Source: Nanobdellati archaeon | GTDB taxonomy: Archaea > B1Sed10-29 > JAGVWA01 | Reading direction: 5' to 3' | Assembly: GCA_018304505.1 (NCBI GenBank) | Contig: JAGVWA010000012.1 | Location: 1 to 10,378 of the forward strand | Length of the DNA stretch: 10,378 nt | In this document: piece by piece, positions 6,099 through 10,378 of the stretch | Layout of the letters: every line of letters begins with the position of its first letter | Position numbering within the stretch: the stretch's first letter is position 1 | Translations under genes and position numbers: made by a program | The notes under the pieces: model-generated | What the model saw: the letters and a program-made list of their open reading frames with translations, nothing else | Told to the model about the DNA's origin: nothing | Databases searched by the model: none

Positions 6099-6416
6099 CT
6101 CTTCTTTCTTTTCAAATCTTTGGGTATCCCTATCGTGTAGTTTGTTTATTGTTCTATCAACGCATTCATCGAGGTTAATGCCAAGGGAGTTTGCCATGCA
6201 GGTTATAGTTACAATGAGGTCTGCTAGTTCATCTGCGACTTCCCTTGTTTGTTCAGACGGCTTTTTCTTTTTAGGACCATATCGGTGGTTGATTTCCCTG
6301 GCTAGCTCACCCATTTCTTCTGTCATGCGGGCCATTATTTCTAGTGGCTGCCAATAAGGAGTTTTAAATTGCTGAGCCCATTCGTCTACTTGCTCTTGCA
6401 CGTGCTTTAATGTCAT
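6096..6416 (-). CDS. MazG-like nucleotide pyrophosphohydrolase
   Basis: This 106-aa all-alpha protein belongs to the MazG/dUTPase-like superfamily, which hydrolyses nucleoside triphosphates to monophosphates and pyrophosphate and clears non-canonical nucleotides. The metal-binding motif is present: EEMGE at residues 33-37, then E63-x-x-D66 in VADELADLIVTI. The helix 1 region (HVQEQVDEWAQQF) and the basic loop GPKKKKPSEQTREV between the motif halves fit single-domain MazG proteins, and the length is normal for them. The start at 6416 is 29 nt from a TATA box, so the mRNA is probably leaderless. The stop lies inside the terminator hairpin. The substrate cannot be told from sequence. Confidence 0.85.
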   Translation of the reverse strand: MTLKHVQEQVDEWAQQFKTPYWQPLEIMARMTEEMGELAREINHRYGPKKKKPSEQTREVADELADLIVTITCMANSLGINLDECVDRTINKLHDRDTQRFEKKEE

Positions 6417-6437
6417 TAAGTAGTATAGGGCCTTGAT

Positions 6438-6445
6438 TTATTTAA
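6438..6445 (-). promoter_or_regulatory. TATA box of the MazG-like gene
   Basis: TTAAATAA on the minus strand, 29 nt from the ATG at 6416, indicates a leaderless transcript. Confidence 0.5.
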
Positions 6446-6500
6446 TCATTTTGTTTTCAAATACCCGGCCCATGTCCTATTTAAGTATGCTTAAGCTTAA

Positions 6501-6689
6501 TCAGGTTTCGCAAGCGCACTCGGCTTCCACTTGCTGGCATCCCCTGCACACAGGCATAATGTTTTCATTTCCACAGGGGTGCTCTTCGTCTTTTTCTATC
6601 ATGAAAGCGCTGCACATCTGGCACTTATACGCCACCGGAGCGTTGCACTTGCTGCACACATCCCCCGAGGTTGTTTGCCACGCCGTCAT
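6501..6689 (-). CDS. small Cys-rich zinc-binding protein
   Basis: A 62-aa protein with nine cysteines and one central histidine: C12-x2-C15, C23-x2-C26, H37-x-C39, C48-x2-C51, C58-x-C60. The sequence VCSKCNAPVAYKCQMCSAF followed by HPCGNE and VCRGC looks like two zinc knuckles that could bind two zinc ions; the family was not recognised. The start is ATG 6689, not the ATG at 6722, because a Shine-Dalgarno site (minus-strand GGTGAT, 6696-6701) lies 6 nt upstream and overlaps the stop of the preceding gene. It is the second gene of an operon with the DNPH1-like enzyme. A role in nucleic acid or protein binding is inference. Confidence 0.7.
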   Translation of the reverse strand: MTAWQTTSGDVCSKCNAPVAYKCQMCSAFMIEKDEEHPCGNENIMPVCRGCQQVEAECACET

Positions 6690-6695
6690 TTTTAC

Positions 6696-6701
6696 ATCAC
6701 C
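6696..6701 (-). promoter_or_regulatory. Shine-Dalgarno site overlapping the upstream stop codon
   Basis: GGTGAT on the minus strand contains the TGA stop of the DNPH1-like gene and lies 6 nt before ATG 6689. It decides the start of the zinc protein. Confidence 0.6.
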
Positions 6702-7104
6702 TTGTCTTGAAATACTCATCAATGTTATTTAAGGCTTCACCAACAGTTCGATAGCGCATGACTGGAAAGCTTCCGTTGCCTGAAATCATCGCACTAAGTC
6801 GCTGCCCGCGTTTTGGCCTGTACAAGCACAGGATGCGCTTTTGCATGTCCTCTGCCTTTGCGATCTCATAGCCAACGCCGATGCTCGGCACTGAAACATC
6901 GGCAACAACCACGTCTGCTAGGCGCAGCCAAGACATGTCCCGCTCATAGATCCAATCATCAGTGTTCACGCTATCGATTTCGGCCCCATGGGCAACGTGT
7001 TCTGTCAATACCTCGCCGTACTTCCTAAGGTGCGCGATGATCTTCTTGTATAGCCCCGTGTCAGCATCGCCACCGCGCATGGACCCTGCGAAGTAAATCT
7101 GCAT
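6697..7104 (-). CDS. DNPH1/Rcl-like 2'-deoxynucleoside 5'-phosphate N-hydrolase
   Basis: A 135-aa protein of the nucleoside 2-deoxyribosyltransferase superfamily. Landmarks are the N-terminal strand and glycine loop MQIYFAGSMRGGDAD (1-15), then WLRLADVVVADVSVPSIGVGYEIAKAE (59-85), whose Glu at about residue 80 matches the catalytic Glu of DNPH1-type enzymes, then ILCLYRP (91-97). These enzymes cleave the N-glycosidic bond of deoxynucleoside monophosphates, often modified ones, as nucleotide-pool cleaning. The start at 7104 is chosen by the TATA box 30 nt upstream and by the family N-terminus; a longer frame to 7212 adds an unrelated leader. It is the first gene of an operon with the zinc protein and divergent from the gene at 7156. 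Confidence 0.82.
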   Translation of the reverse strand: MQIYFAGSMRGGDADTGLYKKIIAHLRKYGEVLTEHVAHGAEIDSVNTDDWIYERDMSWLRLADVVVADVSVPSIGVGYEIAKAEDMQKRILCLYRPKRGQRLSAMISGNGSFPVMRYRTVGEALNNIDEYFKTR

Positions 7105-7126
7105 AACACAAATAATGAACACAAAG

Positions 7127-7134
7127 TATTTAAA
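7127..7134. promoter_or_regulatory. shared TATA element of a second divergent pair
   Basis: TATTTAAA has a palindromic TTTAAA core and reads as a TATA box on both strands. ATG 7156 (plus) is 29 nt from its left end and ATG 7104 (minus) 30 nt from its right end. The 51-bp gap has no other TATA candidate. Confidence 0.6.
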
Positions 7135-7155
7135 CGATTCTTGCCTTACTCTGTT

Positions 7156-7548
7156 ATGGGAATGATCGGCGGAATCATCAAAAAATACGAGGCGCAGGGC
7201 AAACAGAAACAAAGGGACGCCCGGGTAAAACTAGGCATGGAGCCAACCCCAAATTTGGAGAAGCACTCAGGAGATGGGATTATAGACGCAGAATCGGGTG
7301 CCAAGGAGCAGGCTAAGGAAATCGCCGAAGTCAAAGGCTATTCCCAAAAATCATATGAAGTAACCCCCGAAGACATGAAGATCTTCGAGTACAACAACAA
7401 ACTCGTGGAGTTCTACAAGAACATCGAAAGGGCCACCATCATCTTAAACGACTTAAACCAACACAAGCAAGTCCTGGAACAACTAAACCAGTTGCGTGAA
7501 GAAAACGTTTCTCTAAAAGACAGAATTAACCAGCTTGAGCAACGATGA
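7156..7548 (+). CDS. coiled-coil hypothetical protein
   Basis: A 130-aa protein, not recognised. The N-terminus MGMIGGIIKKYEAQGKQKQRD is short and amphipathic. A Gly/Ala/Glu-rich middle (about 38-60) follows, and from about residue 75 (MKIFEYNNKLVEFYKNIERAT) to the end it is helical. The last 40 residues (LEQLNQLREENVSLKDRINQLEQR) form heptads with Leu/Asn at core positions, a strong coiled coil. ATG 7156 is chosen over the TTG at 7141 by its distance from the shared TATA. Its stop overlaps the next start (ATGA at 7545-7548), so it is coupled to the Bud23-like methyltransferase and might be its partner or an independent oligomer. Confidence 0.75.
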   Translation: MGMIGGIIKKYEAQGKQKQRDARVKLGMEPTPNLEKHSGDGIIDAESGAKEQAKEIAEVKGYSQKSYEVTPEDMKIFEYNNKLVEFYKNIERATIILNDLNQHKQVLEQLNQLREENVSLKDRINQLEQR

Positions 7549-8132
7549 AGATCGAAGAAGAATACGGCCTGCCCGAAATTTATTTTTCAAAAGTCACAGC
7601 CGCGAATTACGAAAAGAGCCGCGCAATGCGAAAAATACAAACAGAAATCACGCGCAGGGCATTGGAATTCATAAAGTCCACCGAGGGCACTGCGCTCGAC
7701 ATTGGCTGCGGCACGGGATTTTCTATGCAGGTTCTCGCTGATGCAGGCTTCGATGCTGTCGGGGTTGACGTTTCGCAGGACATGATCGACATTGCCGTCA
7801 GCAAGGGCTTCAAAGCTCTGCATGGCACATTCATGAACCTGCCGTTCGACAACAATTCATTCGACGCTGCAGTTTCTATCAGCGCGCTGCAGTGGATTCA
7901 GGCAAAATCAGAATCAGAACTAATTAGGAATTACCTCAAGGTGCTCACAGAGATTTACCGGGTTCTAAAACCAAAGGGGGAATGTGTTATACAATTCTAT
8001 CCAATCAACGCCACTTACCACGATTTGTTCATCAAAGCTGTAAAGAAAACGCCGTTTACTGCTCGCACAGTCACTGATTTTCCAAACAATCAGAAGAAGA
8101 GAAAGACGTTCATCGTTCTTGAAAAACGCTAG
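7545..8132 (+). CDS. Bud23/WBSCR22-like rRNA (guanine-N7) methyltransferase
   Basis: This 195-aa class I methyltransferase carries Bud23-family landmarks along its whole length. The N-terminal PEIYFSKVTAANYEKSRAMR and IQTEITRRALEFI (10-43) precede motif I, ALDIGCGTGFSMQVL (50-64). VGVDVSQDMIDIA (72-84), LPFDNNSFDAAVSISALQW (99-117, with the SISALQW signature) and VIQFYPIN (148-155) follow. The C-terminal TDFPNNQKKRKTFIVL (177-192) matches the family's DFPNS-K-K tail. In eukaryotes Bud23, with Trm112, methylates a guanine of the small-subunit rRNA during ribosome assembly. The same target here is inference. It is shorter than the eukaryotic protein because it lacks the basic C-terminal extension. 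It is translationally coupled to the coiled-coil protein, and no Trm112 gene is visible. Confidence 0.82.
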   Translation: MKIEEEYGLPEIYFSKVTAANYEKSRAMRKIQTEITRRALEFIKSTEGTALDIGCGTGFSMQVLADAGFDAVGVDVSQDMIDIAVSKGFKALHGTFMNLPFDNNSFDAAVSISALQWIQAKSESELIRNYLKVLTEIYRVLKPKGECVIQFYPINATYHDLFIKAVKKTPFTARTVTDFPNNQKKRKTFIVLEKR

Positions 8133-8743
8133 CATCCGAATTCGTTGTCTATCGGGCAGAACTTCGAGGTCGCATTTGAGCCTTTAGGAATACCCGGTTC
8201 TGGCCCAGAATAGATGTACTCCATGACGTCTGTCTGATTCCACTCATGTTCGTGGTTCCAGAGCTGCCAGAAGTACCTCCACTCGTTCCAACCTATGCCG
8301 AGGTGCTGTACATAGACTCCATTTTCAGCTAGCATGCCGCCGATTTTTCTGCCGGTCATGCATGGGATGCTGTAGCAGTAAACAATAATGTCCTTGCCTG
8401 GGTTTGATTCCTGCAGCGCCTTGAATGAATTCACAATCCGTTCTACATCGCCGTAGGCGCTTGTCTCGGGGTCCTTGTAAGCAGGTATGCTCACTGCGCC
8501 GATTATGTGCTCGCGTTCATACTCCTCCTGGCTTCTCAGGTCAACAAGGGCAAAATCCTGACTAGGCCCCATGTGCTTCCGGATGCTGTGCGGGCTGACA
8601 TGCACTGCGTTTTCAATGTCATAGAATTCCTTGATCAGCTGGTCTTGCGATTTTTGCTGTTGCGTGAGCGCAAGTGTAACTAAAGAGCCCACTACTGCAG
8701 CAACAACCACTGCCATCAGCAAAACCTGCATTTGGGGCTTCAT
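8129..8743 (-). CDS. membrane-anchored rhodanese-like protein
   Basis: A 204-aa protein with an N-terminal hydrophobic segment (MQVLLMAVVVAAVVGSLVTLALT, about 5-27), then a polar linker and one rhodanese domain. The domain runs from FALVDLRSQEEYEREHIIGAVSIP (64-87) to the active loop IVYCYSIPCMTGRKIGGML (120-138), with the expected nucleophile Cys123, then VQHLGIGWNEWRYF. A second Cys (128) lies in the same loop, and two more (196, 204) lie in the tail, which is unusual and could form a disulfide. The domain would face outward if the segment is an anchor. Family members transfer sulfur or bind phosphate-like ligands. The start at 8743 is 30 nt from a TATA box. Its stop shares CTAG with the convergent gene. 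Confidence 0.8.
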   Translation of the reverse strand: MKPQMQVLLMAVVVAAVVGSLVTLALTQQQKSQDQLIKEFYDIENAVHVSPHSIRKHMGPSQDFALVDLRSQEEYEREHIIGAVSIPAYKDPETSAYGDVERIVNSFKALQESNPGKDIIVYCYSIPCMTGRKIGGMLAENGVYVQHLGIGWNEWRYFWQLWNHEHEWNQTDVMEYIYSGPEPGIPKGSNATSKFCPIDNEFGC

Positions 8744-8765
8744 AGAGTACTATCCCCAAAACGTC

Positions 8766-8773
8766 TTTATAAA
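8766..8773 (-). promoter_or_regulatory. TATA box of the rhodanese gene
   Basis: TTTATAAA lies 30 nt from the ATG at 8743 on minus. It is a perfect palindrome, but no suitable start codon lies at matching distance on plus. Confidence 0.55.
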
Positions 8774-8817
8774 AGTATCATAACCCTGCGTGCTATAACA
8801 ATAACCGGCACCGTTAC

Positions 8818-9063
8818 TCACCAGTACCGGATGTCGATTTTTCCTTTCTCTTTGAAGTACCTCAGCAAGAGGTATTGGATTTGCAGCAACAAGCCGACGA
8901 TGACAGCGATGCCCAGCAAGACCGCATCCTGGAATGCATCGAACGTGCCGAGGTAGAGCTTGTAGAACACGTACACAAACCCAATTAGCATTATCGCGGT
9001 GCCCCAGAGTTTGAACCACTCGGGCAGGTTTATCCAGTGCTTCTTGTTTAATATATGGTGCAT
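8818..9063 (-). CDS. two-helix membrane protein, 81 aa
   Basis: A small integral membrane protein with two hydrophobic stretches (LWGTAIMLIGFVYVFYKLYL, about 19-38, and DAVLLGIAVIVGLLLQIQYLLL, about 45-66). The basic N-terminus (HHILNKKHW) and C-terminus (RYFKEKGKIDIRYW) suggest both ends are inside. No family recognised. ATG 9063 is preferred to the GTG at 9096: the upstream gene's TGA (9069-9071) lies in a GAAGTGA site 6 nt before it, the same stop/Shine-Dalgarno overlap seen at 6689. It is the second gene of a two-gene unit with the soluble unknown at 9069-9344. Confidence 0.65.
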   Translation of the reverse strand: MHHILNKKHWINLPEWFKLWGTAIMLIGFVYVFYKLYLGTFDAFQDAVLLGIAVIVGLLLQIQYLLLRYFKEKGKIDIRYW

Positions 9064-9068
9064 TGCGT

Positions 9069-9344
9069 TCACTTCAATGATTTTCCTTTTTGCCACAAGC
9101 CTTTTTCGAAGTAGCCTATGTCTGCTTCTACAAGGGCCTTGTCAGTTATATTAATAGCGGCTCGGGTTTTGTCTGATTCAGCTCCCTTTATCGCCTTGCC
9201 CGATTGTAGGTTATCTTGTATCACAAATGAAATTGGGATATCCTTAGGATATACTACGCGAACCTCTACATTCTCATTGTTAAATAAGGTTTTCCATGTT
9301 TTTGTAGTTGGTTTGTAGTTTAGGAGGTTAATGTCGTCCGGCAT
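9069..9344 (-). CDS. small soluble hypothetical protein, 91 aa
   Basis: A 91-aa protein, not recognised. The sequence alternates strands (KTWKTLFNNENVEVRVVYP, ISFVIQDNLQSGKAI) with a helix-like acidic tail (ITDKALVEADIGYFEKGLWQ). No membrane segment, signal or cysteine. It heads a two-gene unit with the membrane protein at 8818-9063. The start at 9344 is the first Met after an upstream in-frame stop, but no TATA box lies at the usual 28-31 nt: the best candidate (TAAAAATA near 9356) is only about 14 nt away. The promoter is therefore unclear, and the head-to-head gene at 9363 has the same problem. Confidence 0.55.
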   Translation of the reverse strand: MPDDINLLNYKPTTKTWKTLFNNENVEVRVVYPKDIPISFVIQDNLQSGKAIKGAESDKTRAAINITDKALVEADIGYFEKGLWQKGKSLK

Positions 9345-9362
9345 TATTAACTTTATTTTTAT

Positions 9363-9596
9363 GTGGGGCTAGGAACCTACGATGACATAATTATACAAAC
9401 CCGTTTGCCAGAACAGATAATCAGAGACATGGAAAAACTCTATAGTAACATAAAACAAGTTGAAGATTTAAACTTCGAAGATTTAATGAAGATAGCTACT
9501 AAAAACGTTCAATTTAGGGTTACTGTAATGAAAAATCCCCAATTAGCAAGACAGAACCAAGACTCTGTAATACAGACATTCAAAAAAGCGCGATGA
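9363..9596 (+). CDS. small hypothetical protein, 77 aa, GTG start
   Basis: A 77-aa helical protein (GTYDDIIIQTRLPEQIIRDMEKLYSN then LNFEDLMKIATKN), Lys/Gln-rich at the end, with no family recognised. The only initiators are GTG 9363 or the internal ATG at 9429 (55 aa). The stretch TYDDIIIQTRLPEQIIRD before 9429 looks protein-like, so GTG is preferred. No TATA box stands 28-31 nt upstream. It stands head-to-head with the gene at 9344 over only 18 bp, so a shared or non-standard promoter, or a wrong start for one of them, must be considered. TGA 9594-9596 ends it. Confidence 0.45.
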   Translation: MGLGTYDDIIIQTRLPEQIIRDMEKLYSNIKQVEDLNFEDLMKIATKNVQFRVTVMKNPQLARQNQDSVIQTFKKAR

Positions 9597-9623
9597 TCAC
9601 CAACAGCAATCCCCCCGCAAGTT

Positions 9624-9633
9624 CTTATATACT
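9624..9633 (+). promoter_or_regulatory. TATA box of a short transcription unit
   Basis: CTTATATACT is a good TATA element with no long gene after it. It predicts a transcript starting near 9653-9657, covering the sequence just before and possibly through the tandem repeats. Confidence 0.5.
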
Positions 9634-9653
9634 AAAACAGCATCTATAGTGCT

Positions 9654-9792
9654 GCGATGACGTCACCAGGCTTGCCAGAACCTCTCTGAGGTGATGATGA
9701 AGATCATGAGTGCAGAGCAGCTTATCTGCTTACAGATAGGCGCAGCTTATCTGCTTACAGATAGGCGCAGCTTATCTGCTTACAGATAGGCG
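9654..9792 (+). ncRNA. candidate short RNA or leader with three hairpin repeats
   Basis: The predicted transcript begins at GCGATGA, a near match to a C box. CTGA (9686-9689) and GTGATGA (9691-9697) would be D' and C' boxes of a C/D RNA, but the first spacer (25 nt) is too long and no final D box is clear. The alternative is a short leader: a leaderless ATG 9657 reads MTSPGLPEPL then TGA (9687-9689). That stop overlaps a GAGGTGAT site followed by ATGs, as at the operon junctions at 6689 and 9063. A 31-codon frame (9694-9789) then runs through the repeats. Three 25-nt hairpins form the 3' part. Neither reading is established. Confidence 0.25.
9718..9792 (+). repeat. three tandem copies of a 25-bp hairpin unit
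   Basis: Units 9718-9742, 9743-9767 and 9768-9792 are identical, followed by a 4-nt partial copy (CAGC, 9793-9796). Each forms a stem CTTATCTG / CAGATAGG around the loop CTTA. There are no spacers, so it is not a CRISPR array. The first 14 bp of the same unit reappear at 10365-10378, right after relE. Confidence 0.9.
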
Positions 9793-9810
9793 CAGCAATT
9801 TTAACTTATA

Positions 9811-9820
9811 GTTTGCAAAC
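9811..9820. promoter_or_regulatory. palindrome next to the relBE TATA, possible operator
   Basis: GTTTGCAAAC is a perfect 10-bp palindrome directly before ATTTATATAG (9821-9830), the best TATA box for relB. The position suits binding by the RelB or RelBE repressor; no direct evidence. A second weaker TATA (TTGTATAA, 9835-9842) fits a leaderless start at 9861. Confidence 0.4.
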
Positions 9821-9860
9821 ATTTATATAGTTTATTGTATAATAAATCTATAGTGATTCT

Positions 9861-10109
9861 ATGGTATCTTATACAAGCATACAAATCTTGCCTGAAACAA
9901 GAGAAGAATTAAGTCATTTGAAATCAAGCCCTCGGGAGACTTATGACGAGTTAATCAAAAAATTGATTGAATTGATTCCAGAAGGAGACGAAGAAGGCAC
10001 TTACAAAGATGAATTTAAAGTTGGCCTTTTGAACGCAAAACTCGATGCCATAAAAGGAAGAACCTATTCGCTTTCAGACGTAAAAAAATCCCTAGGACTG
10101 AATAAATGA
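9861..10109 (+). CDS. relB: RelB-like antitoxin
   Basis: An 82-aa protein with the layout of small archaeal RelE-partner antitoxins. The N-terminal strand-helix part SYTSIQILPETREELSHLK (3-21) could form a ribbon-helix-helix, with the helix ETYDELIKKLIELIP (27-41). An acidic linker (EGDEEGTYKDEF) and a C-terminal toxin-wrapping region (LDAIKGRTYSLSDVKKSLGL, 61-80) follow. It binds and blocks RelE and probably represses its own operon. Its stop overlaps the relE start (ATGA at 10106-10109), so the two are coupled. The ATG at 9861 is the only good start and follows a TATA and a palindrome. Confidence 0.75.
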   Translation: MVSYTSIQILPETREELSHLKSSPRETYDELIKKLIELIPEGDEEGTYKDEFKVGLLNAKLDAIKGRTYSLSDVKKSLGLNK

Positions 10110-10360
10110 CCTGGAAGATTGAGTTTACAAAAGAAGCACTTAGAGACATCTCAAAACTTGAAACAAAGATTCTCGACAGGATACTAGACAAACTTGAACA
10201 GACAAGAGAGAACCCACATCATTATTTTCAACGCTTGGTGGGCCACGATGATTTCAAATTCAGGGTGGGCGATTATAGGATACTAGTGCTCTTATTGCAT
10301 GACGAGAAAATAATAATACAAAAAGTAGGACACCGAAAAAACGTTTACAAACGTCTCTAA
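10106..10360 (+). CDS. relE: RelE-family mRNA interferase toxin
   Basis: An 84-aa protein of the RelE/ParE fold: MTWKIEFTKEALRDISKLETKILDRILDKLEQTRENP (1-37), then LVGHDDFKFRVGDYRILVLL (44-63) and the last strand IIIQKVGHRKNVYKRL (69-84). K-F-R-V-G-D-Y-R-I and G-H-R-K-N-V-Y are the family signatures and carry the basic and aromatic residues used for ribosome-dependent mRNA cleavage in archaeal RelE. Nothing is missing. It is coupled to relB. Its stop (10358-10360) is followed within 5 nt by the next copy of the 25-bp hairpin repeat. Confidence 0.85.
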   Translation: MTWKIEFTKEALRDISKLETKILDRILDKLEQTRENPHHYFQRLVGHDDFKFRVGDYRILVLLLHDEKIIIQKVGHRKNVYKRL

Positions 10361-10364
10361 GCAG

Positions 10365-10378
10365 CAGCTTATCTGCTT
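10365..10378 (+). repeat. start of a fourth copy of the 25-bp hairpin unit (cut by window end)
   Basis: These 14 bp (CAGCTTATCTGCTT) are identical to the first 14 bp of the units at 9718, 9743 and 9768. The copy runs into the window edge, so the number of units downstream is unknown. It places relBE between two runs of the same repeat. Confidence 0.8.

Noticed and set aside
6433-6732. A 99-codon plus frame opposite the zinc protein
   Set aside because: Its Cys/His/Ser-rich peptide is the antisense reading of the zinc-protein gene; no promoter on plus.
8750-9019. An 89-codon minus frame over the membrane protein gene
   Set aside because: It overlaps the two-helix membrane protein in another frame, runs into the rhodanese promoter, and has Arg/Cys/His-rich shadow composition.
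9323-9333. GGAGG followed by ATG (9331) on plus
   Set aside because: It opens only 13 codons and lies in the coding sequence of the minus-strand gene at 9344; the match is a by-product of Leu-Leu-Asn codons.
9718-9792. CRISPR array
   Set aside because: The units are directly tandem with no spacers and are too few; no cas gene is in view.
9718-10360. Classical type III (RNA antitoxin) system
   Set aside because: The toxin is RelE with a coupled protein antitoxin and its own promoter, and the repeat also occurs after the toxin; kept only as a low-probability idea for the short RNA.

Overview
The window looks archaeal, most likely from a small-genome (DPANN-type) lineage. The evidence is an archaeal-type leucyl-tRNA synthetase, a Bud23-like rRNA methyltransferase, a DUF1761-like membrane protein, and TATA-box promoters. 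Most first genes start about 28-31 nt after the first base of a TATA octamer, so their mRNAs are probably leaderless. GGTGAT-type Shine-Dalgarno sites appear only at internal operon genes and at leuS. The assignment to DPANN is inference; no rRNA gene is present.

Layout. 1-660: the tail of an unknown gene and two small proline-rich proteins that both begin Met-Trp. 680-1618: a toxin-antitoxin patch with a lone hicB, a broken hicA start, and an intact hicB-hicA pair. Each hicB follows the same promoter and a copy of the 3' end of leuS. 1622-4462 (minus): leuS. 4566-5105: a small PepSY-like protein and the remnant of a PIN-like protein. 5107-6050: a divergent pair, a small methyltransferase and a DUF1761-like membrane protein, sharing one TATA element. 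6096-7104 (minus): a MazG-like pyrophosphohydrolase, then a separate operon of a DNPH1-like nucleotide N-glycosidase and a Cys-rich zinc protein. 7156-8132 (plus): a coiled-coil protein and the Bud23-like methyltransferase, divergent from the DNPH1 operon over a second shared TATA element. 8129-9344 (minus): a membrane-anchored rhodanese, then a two-gene unit (soluble unknown plus two-helix membrane protein). 9363-9596: a small unknown. 9624-10378: a short promoter-driven transcription unit, three tandem 25-bp hairpin repeats, a relB-relE operon, and the start of another copy of the same repeat directly after relE.

The strongest signals are at the two toxin-antitoxin loci, both bounded by direct repeats. 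At the first, the repeat is a duplicated leuS 3' end and the genes between the copies differ, which suggests cassette-like insertion at the end of leuS. At the second, a 25-bp hairpin unit flanks relBE. The housekeeping genes between them are compact: stops overlap, starts are leaderless, and two TATA elements each appear to serve two genes.
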